DNA of 64,000 bases, from positions 13,768-77,767 of the forward strand of contig JBKHXN010000044.1 of assembly GCA_046565985.1 (NCBI GenBank), read 5' to 3'. Shown piece after piece: positions 38,384 to 46,163 of this stretch. Numbering within the stretch: the first letter of the stretch is position 1; every line of letters starts with the position of its first letter. Made by a program: the position numbers and the translations under genes. The notes below the pieces were generated by a model that saw nothing but the letters and a program-made list of their open reading frames with translations, was not told the DNA's origin and searched no databases. Source of the DNA: Polycyclovorans sp046565985 (GTDB taxonomy: Bacteria > Pseudomonadota > Gammaproteobacteria > Nevskiales > Nevskiaceae).

Positions 38384-38845
38384 TCAGGGCGCTGTACCCA
38401 GCGGTTTGCTCAACCGCAGCCCGTCAGCGCCGTCGTCGTAATAACCCGGCAACGACCGCTCCACAGCGTATCCCAAATCCGCGTAGAGGGCTCTGGCCGC
38501 GGCGTTGTCCGCCCGCACCTCCAGCACCAGCATGCGCAGACCGGCCTGCACGGCCAGCGCCTCGGCCTGCCGGACCAGCCGGGCACCGAGCCCCTGGCCA
38601 CGGGCCGCCGGGGCCACCACCAGCGAATACAGACGGCCGCGCCGGCTGCCTGCACGGGTGAGCAGGATCAGCGCCCCGCAGATGGCCTGCTGCCGTTCCG
38701 CCACCCAGACACGGGCGCCGGGGGAGCGCAGAAAGCGGCGCAGGGCGGCGCGGCTCAGGCGGTCGGAAGGAAAATGCTGCTCCAGGGCCAGCAGGCCCGG
38801 CACGTCGCCCGGCCCGGCCGGGCGCAGGCGTGGCGTGACGCTCAT
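38384..38845 (-). CDS. GNAT family N-acetyltransferase
   Basis: 153 residues with the acetyl-CoA-binding motif A, LYSLVVAPAARGQGLGARLVRQAEALA, and motif B (LEVRADNAAARALYADLGYAVE), like RimI. The start (MSVTPRLRPAGPGDV) overlaps the stop of the RimK-like gene by ATGA; a longer frame is noise. In related bacteria a RimK-like ATP-grasp gene is paired with a GNAT that carries a C39-like peptidase domain; here only the GNAT part is present. It probably modifies an amine in the same pathway, but the substrate is unknown. Confidence 0.87.
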   Translation of the reverse strand: MSVTPRLRPAGPGDVPGLLALEQHFPSDRLSRAALRRFLRSPGARVWVAERQQAICGALILLTRAGSRRGRLYSLVVAPAARGQGLGARLVRQAEALAVQAGLRMLVLEVRADNAAARALYADLGYAVERSLPGYYDDGADGLRLSKPLGTAP

Positions 38846-40302
38846 GTGCGGGTACGCGCCTCGAGGCGGGCGATGAAATATTCCATGATGCGGCGGTACA
38901 GCGCCTCCTTGAGCACCAGGTCTTCCACCCCGAAGTCGATGTTGGGGTTGTCGTTGACCTCGATCACCTTGACCAGCCTGCCGAACTGCTTGAGGTCCAC
39001 GCCGTACAGGCCCTGCCCCACGGCACGCGCCGCCTGCACGGCAATCTGCAGCACCTGCGGCGGCACGTCCTTCACGTCCAGGGTCTCGTGGTTGCCTTCG
39101 TGCTTGGCGCCCTTGTCGTCGCGCTTGACCACCTGCCAATGGTCCTTGGCCATGTAATAGCGGCAGGCGTACAGCGGCTGGCCGTTGAGCACGCCGACCC
39201 GCCAGTCGTACTCGGTGGGCTCGAAGCTCTGGGCGATGATCAGGTCGGAGCGCTCCAGCATGTCGCGCGTCAGGCGGCGCAGCTCGGTCTCGTCTTCCAC
39301 CTTGATGACCCCGCGCGAGAACTGGGAGTCCGGCTGCTTGAGCACGCAGGGGAAGCCCAGCGTCTTCGCCACCTCGCCCACGTTCTTGCTGTGGATCAGC
39401 AGGGTGCGCGGCTGGGGGATGCGGTGACGTTCCATGAGCTGCGCCAGGAACACCTTGTTGGCGGCGCGCAGGATCGACAGCGGATCGTCCACTACCACCA
39501 AGCCTTCGCGTGCGGCGCGGCGGGCAAAGCGGTAGGTATGGTGGTTGACCGCGGTGGTCTCGCGGATGAACAGGGCGTCGAACTCGGCGACATGGCCGTA
39601 GTCGCCCTTGTCGAGAAATTCCACATCAAACCCCAGGTCCTCCGCCGCCTTCTCGAACTGCTTGAGCGCGCGCGGGTTGGACGGGGCTTCCTTGTCCTCG
39701 TCGTTGATGAGGATGGCGAGGTCGTAGCGCGAGGCCTCGCGCTTGGTGCGCGGCGCGCGCTTGAGCGTGAAGTAGTCGGCCGCCGCCTCGAACAGGAATT
39801 CGCGATGGCTCTCCGGCACTTCGCCGAGCGCAATGGGCGACAGCGAATCGGTGCGCCACTCGTCGCCACGCCAGACGAACTCCGCCTGCAGCAGCGGCGC
39901 GGGGAACAGATTGAACAGGGCGCGTGACAGGCGCTCGTGGCGCTTGGCCAGGCTGCGCCCGAAGTACACGTTCATCACGTAGCGTTCGGAGCCGATGCGC
40001 GACAGCGACTTCTGCAGCAGCTCCTCGATCTCGTCGTTGAGATAACGCGGGCTCTCGGCGAGCTTGAGATCCTGGATGGTGTCGATCTCGGGCAGCGGCT
40101 TGTGGCCGCGCGCGCCCGCCAGCAGCGAGACGTAGTAGCCCGTGCTCTGGTAGCTGAAGGAACGGCACAGGTTGTACAGGCGCGTGCGGCGGGCCCGCGT
40201 CAGGGTTTCATGGGTCAGATAATCCCAGGCGGTGACGACCTCGATGCCGGGGATGTTCACCGGCCAGTCGCTGCGCTGATCCACTACCACCAGGCCGCTC
40301 AC
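38842..40302 (-). CDS. RimK-like ATP-grasp ligase with N-terminal RLAN-type domain
   Basis: 486 residues starting at a GTG (MSGLVVVDQRSDWPVNIPG) with AGGTG upstream. The first ~150 residues match the RimK-like N-terminal (RLAN) domain. The ATP-grasp ligase follows: FPCVLKQPDSQFSRGVIKVED, then PTEYDWRVGVLNGQPLYACRYYM, then the metal-binding EVNDNPNIDFGVED near the end. Family members join amino acids to a carboxyl group using ATP; this subfamily has been proposed to make short peptides or tag proteins together with a GNAT partner, which is the next gene. Function beyond ligase chemistry is inferred. Confidence 0.85.
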   Translation of the reverse strand: MSGLVVVDQRSDWPVNIPGIEVVTAWDYLTHETLTRARRTRLYNLCRSFSYQSTGYYVSLLAGARGHKPLPEIDTIQDLKLAESPRYLNDEIEELLQKSLSRIGSERYVMNVYFGRSLAKRHERLSRALFNLFPAPLLQAEFVWRGDEWRTDSLSPIALGEVPESHREFLFEAAADYFTLKRAPRTKREASRYDLAILINDEDKEAPSNPRALKQFEKAAEDLGFDVEFLDKGDYGHVAEFDALFIRETTAVNHHTYRFARRAAREGLVVVDDPLSILRAANKVFLAQLMERHRIPQPRTLLIHSKNVGEVAKTLGFPCVLKQPDSQFSRGVIKVEDETELRRLTRDMLERSDLIIAQSFEPTEYDWRVGVLNGQPLYACRYYMAKDHWQVVKRDDKGAKHEGNHETLDVKDVPPQVLQIAVQAARAVGQGLYGVDLKQFGRLVKVIEVNDNPNIDFGVEDLVLKEALYRRIMEYFIARLEARTRT

Positions 40303-40452
40303 GCGGCACCTGTCACTTCAGGCAAGGGGTCTGCTGGGTCTTCGGGCATGGGGGCAAGGGGTGGCGGGAATGGCCGCGCGCAAAATCCTAGCAGGATTGC
40401 AGCACGCCGGTGCATGGGAAATGATGCATGCCCACCCGCGCCACGCCGACCG

Positions 40453-41325
40453 ATGTCCGCCACGCTGAGCGTCATCATCCCCACCCTGGACGAGGCCGAG
40501 ACCCTGCCCGCCCTGCTGGCCGACCTGCACGCGCAGACCGGGCTGGTGCTGCAGATCATCGTCGCCGACGGCGGCTCCCGCGATGGCACCCCCGGTCTGG
40601 CGCTGGCCGCCGGCGCGCAGCTGCAGACCAGCCCACGCGGCCGGGCGCGGCAGATGAACGCCGGGCGGCGGCTGGCCACAGCCGCGCACCTGCTGTTCCT
40701 GCACGCCGATTCGCGCCTGCCCGATCCGCAGCTGCTGGCCCGCGCCCTGGCCAGCCTGCAGGCCTGCGCCGATCCGCGGGTGGCCGGGCACTTCGGCCTG
40801 CGCTTCATCCGCCACCAACCCGGGCGCGAGCGCTTCTACCGGTTTCTGGAAGCCAAGACCCGCAGCCAGCGCCCCGGCACCATCAACGGCGACCAGGGCC
40901 TGCTGCTGCGCGCCAGCTGGTTCGACCAGCTTGGCGGCTTCGACGAAAGCCTGCCCTACCTGGAAGACCAGCACTTCGCCGCGACGGTCTTCCGCTACGG
41001 CCGCTGGCTGCTGCTGCCGGGCGAGCTGCATACCTCGGCACGCCGCTTCGAGCAGGAGGGGCACGGACGCCGCTACGCCCTGATGGGCCTGATGAGCGCA
41101 ATGCACACGCTGGGGCTACGCGCCTTCTTCGACGCAGCGCCGGGCATCTATGTGGCCCAGTCCGAGACCCACGAGCTGCGCCTGGGCCCCTACCTGCGGC
41201 TGGCCGCGCGGCTGATCGTCACCCGGCCCCGCTGCTGGTGGCCGCTGCTGCGCCTGGGCCTGGCCAACGCCTGGCAGCTGGGGCTGGCACTGCGCATCCG
41301 GCTGGGCCGCCACCCCGGCCGCTGA
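40453..41325 (+). CDS. Family 2 glycosyltransferase (TIGR04283-like)
   Basis: 290 residues, starting MSATLSVIIPTLDEAETLPALLADLHAQ. GT-A features are IIVADGGSRDGTP and LLFLHADSRLP (DxD-like HAD). RGRARQMNAGRR is the signature of the TIGR04283 group of transferases. The GDQGLLLRASWFDQLGGFDE segment is the acceptor-site loop. The protein is longer at the C-terminus than most TIGR04283 members. The reading frame is open upstream to 39937 but only this part is protein-like. The sugar donor and acceptor are unknown. The desaturase gene follows 44 bases later. Confidence 0.8.
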   Translation: MSATLSVIIPTLDEAETLPALLADLHAQTGLVLQIIVADGGSRDGTPGLALAAGAQLQTSPRGRARQMNAGRRLATAAHLLFLHADSRLPDPQLLARALASLQACADPRVAGHFGLRFIRHQPGRERFYRFLEAKTRSQRPGTINGDQGLLLRASWFDQLGGFDESLPYLEDQHFAATVFRYGRWLLLPGELHTSARRFEQEGHGRRYALMGLMSAMHTLGLRAFFDAAPGIYVAQSETHELRLGPYLRLAARLIVTRPRCWWPLLRLGLANAWQLGLALRIRLGRHPGR

Positions 41326-41327
41326 GC

Positions 41328-41345
41328 GCTGTACACTTGTACACT
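41328..41345. promoter_or_regulatory. FabR/DesT-like operator upstream of the desaturase gene
   Basis: GCTGTACACTTGTACACT: two TGTACA units separated by CT, directly after the glycosyltransferase stop and 25 bases before the desaturase ATG. Read on the other strand it gives AGTGTACA-AG-TGTACAGC, close to the GTACA-N2-TGTAC dyad that FabR and DesT recognise at unsaturated fatty acid genes. Confidence 0.6.
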
Positions 41346-41369
41346 GAAACCCCCTCCCGAGACTGCCGG

Positions 41370-42509
41370 ATGCCCGCTGCAAGCTTTGACCGTGCGCCCC
41401 CGAACTGGCCCGCGATCATCATGTTCACCCTGACCACCGTGCCGGTGCTCACCCTGTTTCCCTGGTACGCCTGGACCTACGGCTTCGACGGTTACGAGAT
41501 TGGCTGGGCCATCGCGCTGATGTTTGCCACCGGCCTGTCCATCACCGCCGGGTATCACCGCCTGTGGGCACACCGCACCTACCAGGCCCACTGGAGCCTG
41601 CGCCTGGTGCTGATGCTGTTCGGCGCCATGAGCCTGCAGAACAGCATCCTGATCTGGGCCTCGATGCACCGCATCCACCACAAGCATGTGGACGACGAGG
41701 ACCGCGACCCCTACTCCGCCCGCCGCGGCCTGTGGTTCTCGCACATCGGCTGGATGCTGCGCGATTACCCCAGCTCCGCGCTGGATTTCGAGAACGCCCG
41801 CGACCTCAAGGACGATCCGATCGTGATGTTCCAGCACCGCCACTATCTCAAGCTGGCGCTGGCCATGAACATCGGCCTGCCCGCGCTGCTGGGCTGGCTG
41901 CACGGCGACCTCTGGGGCAGCCTGCTGATGGCCGGCCTGCTGCGCCTGGTGGCGAGCCACCACGTGACGTTCTTCATCAACTCGCTGGCCCACTACTGGG
42001 GCCGCCAGCCCTACACCACCGCCAACACCGCGCGCGACAACGGGCTGCTGGCGCTGGTGACCTACGGCGAGGGCTACCACAACTACCACCACCTGTTTCA
42101 GTGGGATTACCGCAACGGCATCCGCTGGTGGCATTACGACCCCACCAAATGGCTGATCGCCGTCTGCAGCTGGCTGGGCCTGGCCCGCAACCTCAAGCGC
42201 GTCCCCCGCTTCACCGTGCGCCGCGCCATGTTGCAGCGCCAGTTCGAGCATGCCCGAGAAAAACTCGCCCGCAGCGCCCAGCCCGGCCGGATCAGCGAAC
42301 TCCAGCACCTGCTGGAGCAGGAGTGGGAGCACTACACCCAGATCCTGGCGCAATGGTCACAGCTGCAGGCCGAGCGCTTCGAGGCCGCCCGGCAGCAGCT
42401 GGTGGACCAGTGGGAACACAGCGACGCCCGCAAACGCCTGCACGCCCTGGAAGAAGCGCTGCACCTGCAGTACCAGCGCGTGCGCCTGCTGCAACTGCAA
42501 GCCGCCTGA
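41370..42509 (+). CDS. Membrane fatty acid desaturase (delta-9 acyl-CoA/acyl-lipid type)
   Basis: 379 residues. Three histidine boxes of the di-iron centre are present in order: HRLWAH (residue ~62), HRIHH (~99) and HNYHH (~236), in the arrangement of stearoyl-CoA desaturase/DesB proteins. Hydrophobic helices lie at residues 13-35, 40-60, 75-95 and 150-195. An unusual ~100-residue C-terminal helical, Glu/Gln/Arg-rich coiled-coil tail follows the catalytic part. It introduces double bonds in saturated acyl chains with O2. Regulated, by the upstream dyad, probably by a TetR-type sensor of saturation. Confidence 0.92.
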   Translation: MPAASFDRAPPNWPAIIMFTLTTVPVLTLFPWYAWTYGFDGYEIGWAIALMFATGLSITAGYHRLWAHRTYQAHWSLRLVLMLFGAMSLQNSILIWASMHRIHHKHVDDEDRDPYSARRGLWFSHIGWMLRDYPSSALDFENARDLKDDPIVMFQHRHYLKLALAMNIGLPALLGWLHGDLWGSLLMAGLLRLVASHHVTFFINSLAHYWGRQPYTTANTARDNGLLALVTYGEGYHNYHHLFQWDYRNGIRWWHYDPTKWLIAVCSWLGLARNLKRVPRFTVRRAMLQRQFEHAREKLARSAQPGRISELQHLLEQEWEHYTQILAQWSQLQAERFEAARQQLVDQWEHSDARKRLHALEEALHLQYQRVRLLQLQAA

Positions 42510-42524
42510 ACCTTCGGGCGGCCC

Positions 42525-42558
42525 AACGACAAAGCCGCCCGAAGGCGGCTTTGTCGTT
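42525..42558. terminator. Bidirectional terminator between desaturase and small protein gene
   Basis: Perfect 15-bp stem AACGACAAAGCCGCC / GGCGGCTTTGTCGTT with tetraloop CGAA. It is 15 bases past the desaturase stop and 15 bases past the stop of the convergent gene at 42573, and A- and T-containing arm ends serve both directions. Confidence 0.88.
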
Positions 42559-42572
42559 TGCGGCGATGGAGA

Positions 42573-42887
42573 TCAGCCGTCGTCGCCCGGGGTGCGATAT
42601 TCCATATCGCCCAGCCGCCGGAAGAAGGTGTAGCGCGCCGGCTCGATGACCAGCTTGCGGGCCGGTTCGCGGGGCAGCTCGCCCTGGATCACCGCCAGCG
42701 GCAGCGACACCACGAAGAAGCCCACGCCCAGGGTGGTGGCGACCAGACTCAGCGGACGGATCAGCACCAGATCGAACACCATGGCGCCCGCGGACGGGCT
42801 GTCGTCTATGCCTTCACGGTCCTGCGCCTGCAGGGCGCTGGCCGACACCATCAGCACCAGTGCGGCGGTCAAAGTCACTACTTTCAT
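42573..42887 (-). CDS. Small exported or membrane protein of unknown function
   Basis: 104 residues. A signal-like N-terminus (VVTLTAALVLMVSASALQA) is followed by a short polar stretch and one strongly hydrophobic segment (LVATTLGVGFFVVSLPLAVI), then EPARKLVIEPARYTFFRRLGDME. Similar short proteins in other gammaproteobacteria are sometimes labelled multidrug transporter without support. Function unknown; probably one or two membrane helices in the inner membrane. Confidence 0.75.
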   Translation of the reverse strand: MKVVTLTAALVLMVSASALQAQDREGIDDSPSAGAMVFDLVLIRPLSLVATTLGVGFFVVSLPLAVIQGELPREPARKLVIEPARYTFFRRLGDMEYRTPGDDG

Positions 42888-42964
42888 GGCTGTTCCTTCC
42901 CTTGCCTGTGATCGAGACTAGGCAGCGTTTCCCACGCTGTCAACGAAATCCTACACTGTTGCGG

Positions 42965-43270
42965 ATGCCTGCCCTGTATCTTGCCGCCGATCCGATCGAA
43001 GCGCAGCTGCTCAAGGACTATCTGGGCGCGCACGATATCGCCGTGCAGATCCTCGGCTCAGAGGGCTGGGGCGCGCGCGGTGAAGTGCCGGTGGACCAGT
43101 ATCCGCGCCTGTACCTGATGGAACCCGCCGACCAGCCGCGCGCGCTGGCGCTGCTGCGGCAGTATGAACAGCGCCGCCATGCGCACGGGGAATGGCGCTG
43201 CGACTGCGGCGAGTGCTCGCCGGTCACCTTCGAGGTCTGCTGGGCCTGCCAGGCGCCGCGGCCGGCATGA
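42965..43270 (+). CDS. DUF2007 domain-containing protein
   Basis: 101 residues starting MPALYLAADPIEAQLLKDYLGAHDIAVQI, the DUF2007 'putative signal transducing' motif. The C-terminus holds a compact zinc-ribbon-like pair, CDCGECSPVTFEVCWACQ, which looks able to bind a metal ion. The stop overlaps the trmL start by ATGA. A longer open frame to 42860 starts within the upstream gene. Function unknown. Confidence 0.82.
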   Translation: MPALYLAADPIEAQLLKDYLGAHDIAVQILGSEGWGARGEVPVDQYPRLYLMEPADQPRALALLRQYEQRRHAHGEWRCDCGECSPVTFEVCWACQAPRPA

Positions 43271-43734
43271 TCCACGTGGCGCTCTACCAGCCGGAGATCC
43301 CGCCCAATACCGGCAACATCATCCGCCTGTGCGCCAACACCGGATCGGCGCTGCACCTGGTGCATCCGCTGGGGTTTCGCATGGACGACCGCGCCCTGCA
43401 GCGCGCCGGGCTGGACTACCACGAGTACGCGCAGGTGACCGAACACGCCAGCCTGCCGGAGCTGCGCGCGGCGCTGCCGGGCACCCGCCTGCTGGCGTTC
43501 AGCACGCGCGGCGAAACGCGCTACGACACGGTGCGCTACCAGCCCGGGGACGTGCTGCTGTTCGGCCCCGAAACCCGTGGACTGCCGGCGGCCGTGCTGG
43601 CCGGACTGCCGCCGGAGCAGCGCCTGCGCCTGCCGATGCGCGCGCGCAGCCGCAGCCTGAATCTGGCCAACGCGGTGGCCGTGGCGGTGTACGAGGCCTG
43701 GCGCCAGCTCGGCTTCGGGCCCGGCTGGGCCTGA
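43267..43734 (+). CDS. trmL: tRNA (cytidine/uridine-34-2'-O)-methyltransferase
   Basis: SPOUT-family methyltransferase acting on the wobble base of tRNA-Leu isoacceptors. 155 residues versus 157 in E. coli. It starts MIHVALYQPEIPPNTGNIIRLCANTG, and the knot/SAM loop is LLFGPETRGLP followed by LPMRARSRSLNLANAVAVAVYEAWRQ. Translationally coupled to the DUF2007 gene. Confidence 0.95.
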   Translation: MIHVALYQPEIPPNTGNIIRLCANTGSALHLVHPLGFRMDDRALQRAGLDYHEYAQVTEHASLPELRAALPGTRLLAFSTRGETRYDTVRYQPGDVLLFGPETRGLPAAVLAGLPPEQRLRLPMRARSRSLNLANAVAVAVYEAWRQLGFGPGWA

Positions 43735-43741
43735 GGCCCGC

Positions 43742-44746
43742 CTATTCCGGCCGTGGCGGCCGCGTGGCCAGCACGCGCACCGCTTCGATGGGGCTGATCT
43801 GGCCGGTCAGCACCCGGTTGACCGCCTCAGTGATCGGCATCTCCACCCCGTGACGCGCGGCCAGACGCAGAACCTCGGGCGCGGCCTTGATGCCCTCCAC
43901 CACCTGGCGGATCTCGGCGGTGGCCTCGGCCACGCTGCGGCCCTGTGCCAGCAGCAGGCCCATGCGGCGGTTGCGCGACTGGTTGTCGGTACAGGTCAGC
44001 ACCAGGTCACCCATGCCGGCGAGCCCCATCAGCGTCTCCGGGCGGGCGCCCAGGGCCTCGCCCAGGCGCATGATCTCGGCCAGGCCGCGCGTGATCAGCG
44101 CCGCGCGCGTGTTGGCGCCCAGGTTGAGGCCATCGGCAATGCCCACGCCGATGGCCATGACGTTCTTGGCGGCGCCGCCGATCTCCACCCCGGGCAGGTC
44201 ATCGGCGGTATAGGCGCGAAACCCGTCGCCGTGCAGCGCGGTGGCCACCTTTTCGGCAAAGGCGCCGTCGGCGGAGGACACCGTGACGGCCGTGGGCAGG
44301 CCGATCCCCAGCTCCTTGGCAAACGTGGGGCCGGAGATGACGGCCAGGGGGTGCGTGCGGCCGACCACGTCCTCGATCACCTCGTGCACCAGAAGCCCGC
44401 TGCCCGGCTCCAGGCCCTTGCAGGCGCAGGCGATGCCCTGCCCCCTGCGCAGCAGGCCGCGGACGGCGAGCAGGGTGTCGCGCAGGGCGTGGCTGGGCGT
44501 GGCGATCAGCAGATCTTCCGACTGCCCCACCACCTCGGCAAGATCGGCGGTAGCCTTGAGCCGCAGCGGAAACGCACAGCCCGGCAGATAGGCGGCATTC
44601 TCGCGCGCCTCCTGCATCTGCTGGAGCCTGGCGGCGTCGCGGCCCCACAGCAGGGTGGCGCCGCCGCGGCGGGCGAGGTGGATGGCCAGCGCCGTGCCAA
44701 ATGAACCGGCGCCGAGTACCCCCATGCGATGCAGCTCCGTGCTCAT
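43742..44746 (-). CDS. gpsA: Glycerol-3-phosphate dehydrogenase [NAD(P)+]
   Basis: Makes sn-glycerol-3-phosphate from dihydroxyacetone phosphate for phospholipids; cytoplasmic, 334 residues. The Rossmann motif is VLGAGSFGTALA at residues 10-21. The segment CKGLEPGSGLLV and the catalytic-lysine region GGAAKNVMAIGVGIADGL follow, with the C-terminal domain GLAEIMRLGEALGARPETLMGLAGMGDLVLTCT. The ATG at 44746 has a GAGGGAAAGGG ribosome site. The first 19 codons and the 5' leader are repeated upstream (44827-44940). Confidence 0.96.
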   Translation of the reverse strand: MSTELHRMGVLGAGSFGTALAIHLARRGGATLLWGRDAARLQQMQEARENAAYLPGCAFPLRLKATADLAEVVGQSEDLLIATPSHALRDTLLAVRGLLRRGQGIACACKGLEPGSGLLVHEVIEDVVGRTHPLAVISGPTFAKELGIGLPTAVTVSSADGAFAEKVATALHGDGFRAYTADDLPGVEIGGAAKNVMAIGVGIADGLNLGANTRAALITRGLAEIMRLGEALGARPETLMGLAGMGDLVLTCTDNQSRNRRMGLLLAQGRSVAEATAEIRQVVEGIKAAPEVLRLAARHGVEMPITEAVNRVLTGQISPIEAVRVLATRPPRPE

Positions 44747-44803
44747 GCCCTTTCCCTCGCGCTGGCGCAACGCCTGCGCTTTGGCGAACCGCTGCTGCGC
44801 AGC
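44690..44803. repeat. 114-bp direct repeat, copy A (real gpsA start)
   Basis: Covers the first 19 codons of gpsA, its ribosome site and 57 bases upstream. Matches copy B at 113 of 114 positions (G at 44711 versus A at 44848), at an offset of 137 bp. Confidence 0.95.
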
Positions 44804-44883
44804 TGTCGCGGGCTCCGGCGTGCCTTCGCCGTGCCAAATGAACCGGCACCGAGTACCCCCATGCGATGCAGCTCCGTGCTCAT
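44743..44883 (-). pseudogene. 46-codon reading frame from duplicated gpsA start
   Basis: Copy B keeps a complete gpsA ribosome site and start, so translation from 44883 gives MSTELHRMGVLGAGSFGTA and then leaves the gpsA frame into an Arg-rich tail. Because the duplication unit is 137 bp, one short of a multiple of three, this frame ends at a TGA that overlaps the true gpsA ATG (ATGA). It may be inert, or act as a translated leader coupled to gpsA. Confidence 0.55.
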
Positions 44884-44940
44884 GCCCTTTCCCTCGCGCT
44901 GGCGCAACGCCTGCGCTTTGGCGAACCGCTGCTGCGCAGC
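44827..44940. repeat. 114-bp direct repeat, copy B (truncated gpsA start)
   Basis: Second copy, separated from copy A by 23 bases. It lies in the gap between secB and gpsA and has no continuation of the gpsA frame, so it is the truncated copy of a tandem duplication. Confidence 0.95.
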
Positions 44941-44976
44941 GGCGGCGGATACAGGGCGTGGAGGGGGGTCACGGGC

Positions 44977-45438
44977 TCAGTGCTGGGTGGGGGCGGGGGC
45001 GGGCTGGGCGCGGGCCAGGTGCTGCTGGTAGAGGGCGTCGAAATTGACCGGCTGCAGCAGCAGCTGCGGAAAGCCGCCGCGCTGGACCAGCTCGGCGATC
45101 GCCTCGCGGGCAAACGGAAAGACCACACCGGGGCAGTAGGCACCCAGGGCGGCGGCCTTGTCCTGGGGGCTGCTGAAGCCCTTGAGGGTGAAGATGCCGC
45201 CCTGGTGGACCTCGGCGAGAAACGCCGTGTCCTCACCGAGCTTGGCGGTGACGGTGACGCGGAGCATCACCTGGTAGGCGTCGGCGGCCAGTTCGGTGGT
45301 ATGGGTGTTGAGCTGCACATCCACCTGTGGCTGCCACTGGCGGGTGAAGACCTGCGGCGCGAGGGGGACTTCCAGCGAGGCGTCCTTGAGGTAGATTTTC
45401 TGCAGCAGCACCTGCGCAGCGGCGGGAGCGTCGGCCAT
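44977..45438 (-). CDS. secB: Protein-export chaperone SecB
   Basis: Tetrameric cytoplasmic chaperone that keeps preproteins unfolded and passes them to SecA. 153 residues with the signatures LQKIYLKDASLEVPLAPQVF, VTVTAKLGEDTAFLAEVHQGGIF and YCPGVVFPFAREAIAELVQRGGFPQLLLQPVNFDALY in the expected order. Preceded by grxC with a 4-base gap. Confidence 0.97.
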   Translation of the reverse strand: MADAPAAAQVLLQKIYLKDASLEVPLAPQVFTRQWQPQVDVQLNTHTTELAADAYQVMLRVTVTAKLGEDTAFLAEVHQGGIFTLKGFSSPQDKAAALGAYCPGVVFPFAREAIAELVQRGGFPQLLLQPVNFDALYQQHLARAQPAPAPTQH

Positions 45439-45442
45439 GGCG

Positions 45443-45697
45443 CTAGCGGTCGAGCAGGGGGTCGAGTCCGCCGGCGCGCTCGAGGGCGAACAGGTCGTCG
45501 TAGCCGCCCACGTGGGTGTCGCCGATGAAGATCTGCGGCACGGTGCGCCGGCCGCTGATGCGCATCATGGTCTCACGCTGCTCGGGGCTTTCGTCCACGC
45601 GGATCTCCTCTATGTCCGCGCCTTTCTGTTGCAGCAGGCGCTTGGCCATCACGCAGAAGGGACAGATCCGGGTGGTGTACATGCGCACGGCTTTCAT
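45443..45697 (-). CDS. grxC: Glutaredoxin 3
   Basis: 84 residues from the ATG at 45697 (MKAVRMYTTRICPFCVMAK). The active site CPFC differs from E. coli GrxC (CPYC) by Phe for Tyr, which is common. TVPQIFIGDTHVGGYDDL carries the cis-Pro and GSH-binding Gly pair. A GTG nine bases upstream that overlaps the rhodanese stop is an alternative start. Reduces protein and GSH disulfides; classic neighbour of secB. Confidence 0.95.
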   Translation of the reverse strand: MKAVRMYTTRICPFCVMAKRLLQQKGADIEEIRVDESPEQRETMMRISGRRTVPQIFIGDTHVGGYDDLFALERAGGLDPLLDR

Positions 45698-45702
45698 GGG
45701 GC

Positions 45703-46128
45703 TCACCGAGTGGTGACGGGCAGGTTGGCGGCCGCCCAGGCATTGAGTCCGCCGCGCAGGGGATAGACCTCGCTGAACCCGGCGGCGCGGATCTTCTCGG
45801 TGGCCGTCAGGCTGCTGCTGCCCAGCGCGCAGTAGACCAGCACCGGCTGCTGGCGATCCTTGCCCAGGCGCGGCAGGTGCTCATCGAGTTTGGCCAGCGG
45901 CGCGTTCACCGCGCCGAGCAGGTGCCCGCGCTTGTAGTCCACCGGGCTGCGCACGTCCACGATCACCGGGCTGCGGTCGTTGATCAGCCGTACCGCCTCC
46001 AGCGCGCTGAGGCGCTTGCCGCCGGTGAGGTTGCCGTGCACCTCGTTGGCCACCAGCAACAGCAGCACCGCCCCGAGGGCGAGGAACAGGAAGGGATGCT
46101 GATTGAAGAATTCCAGGAACTGATCCAT
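45703..46128 (-). CDS. Membrane-anchored rhodanese-like protein (YibN type)
   Basis: 141 residues: an N-terminal membrane helix (HPFLFLALGAVLLLLVANEV) and one rhodanese domain with the active-site loop VYCALGSSSLTA, where the cysteine sits at about residue 99. VIVDVRSPVDYKRGHLLGAVNAPL is the conserved CH2A-like motif. It is the first gene of the rhodanese-grxC-secB-gpsA series, as in many gammaproteobacteria. Sulfur donor and acceptor unknown. Confidence 0.92.
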   Translation of the reverse strand: MDQFLEFFNQHPFLFLALGAVLLLLVANEVHGNLTGGKRLSALEAVRLINDRSPVIVDVRSPVDYKRGHLLGAVNAPLAKLDEHLPRLGKDRQQPVLVYCALGSSSLTATEKIRAAGFSEVYPLRGGLNAWAAANLPVTTR

Positions 46129-46163
46129 CTCGTCGTCACGTCAAAACCTTTTATGATTATCGC

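Noticed and set aside
39937..40452. Upstream extension of the glycosyltransferase frame
   Set aside because: Antisense to the RimK-like gene; the protein-like sequence begins at MSATLSVIIP.
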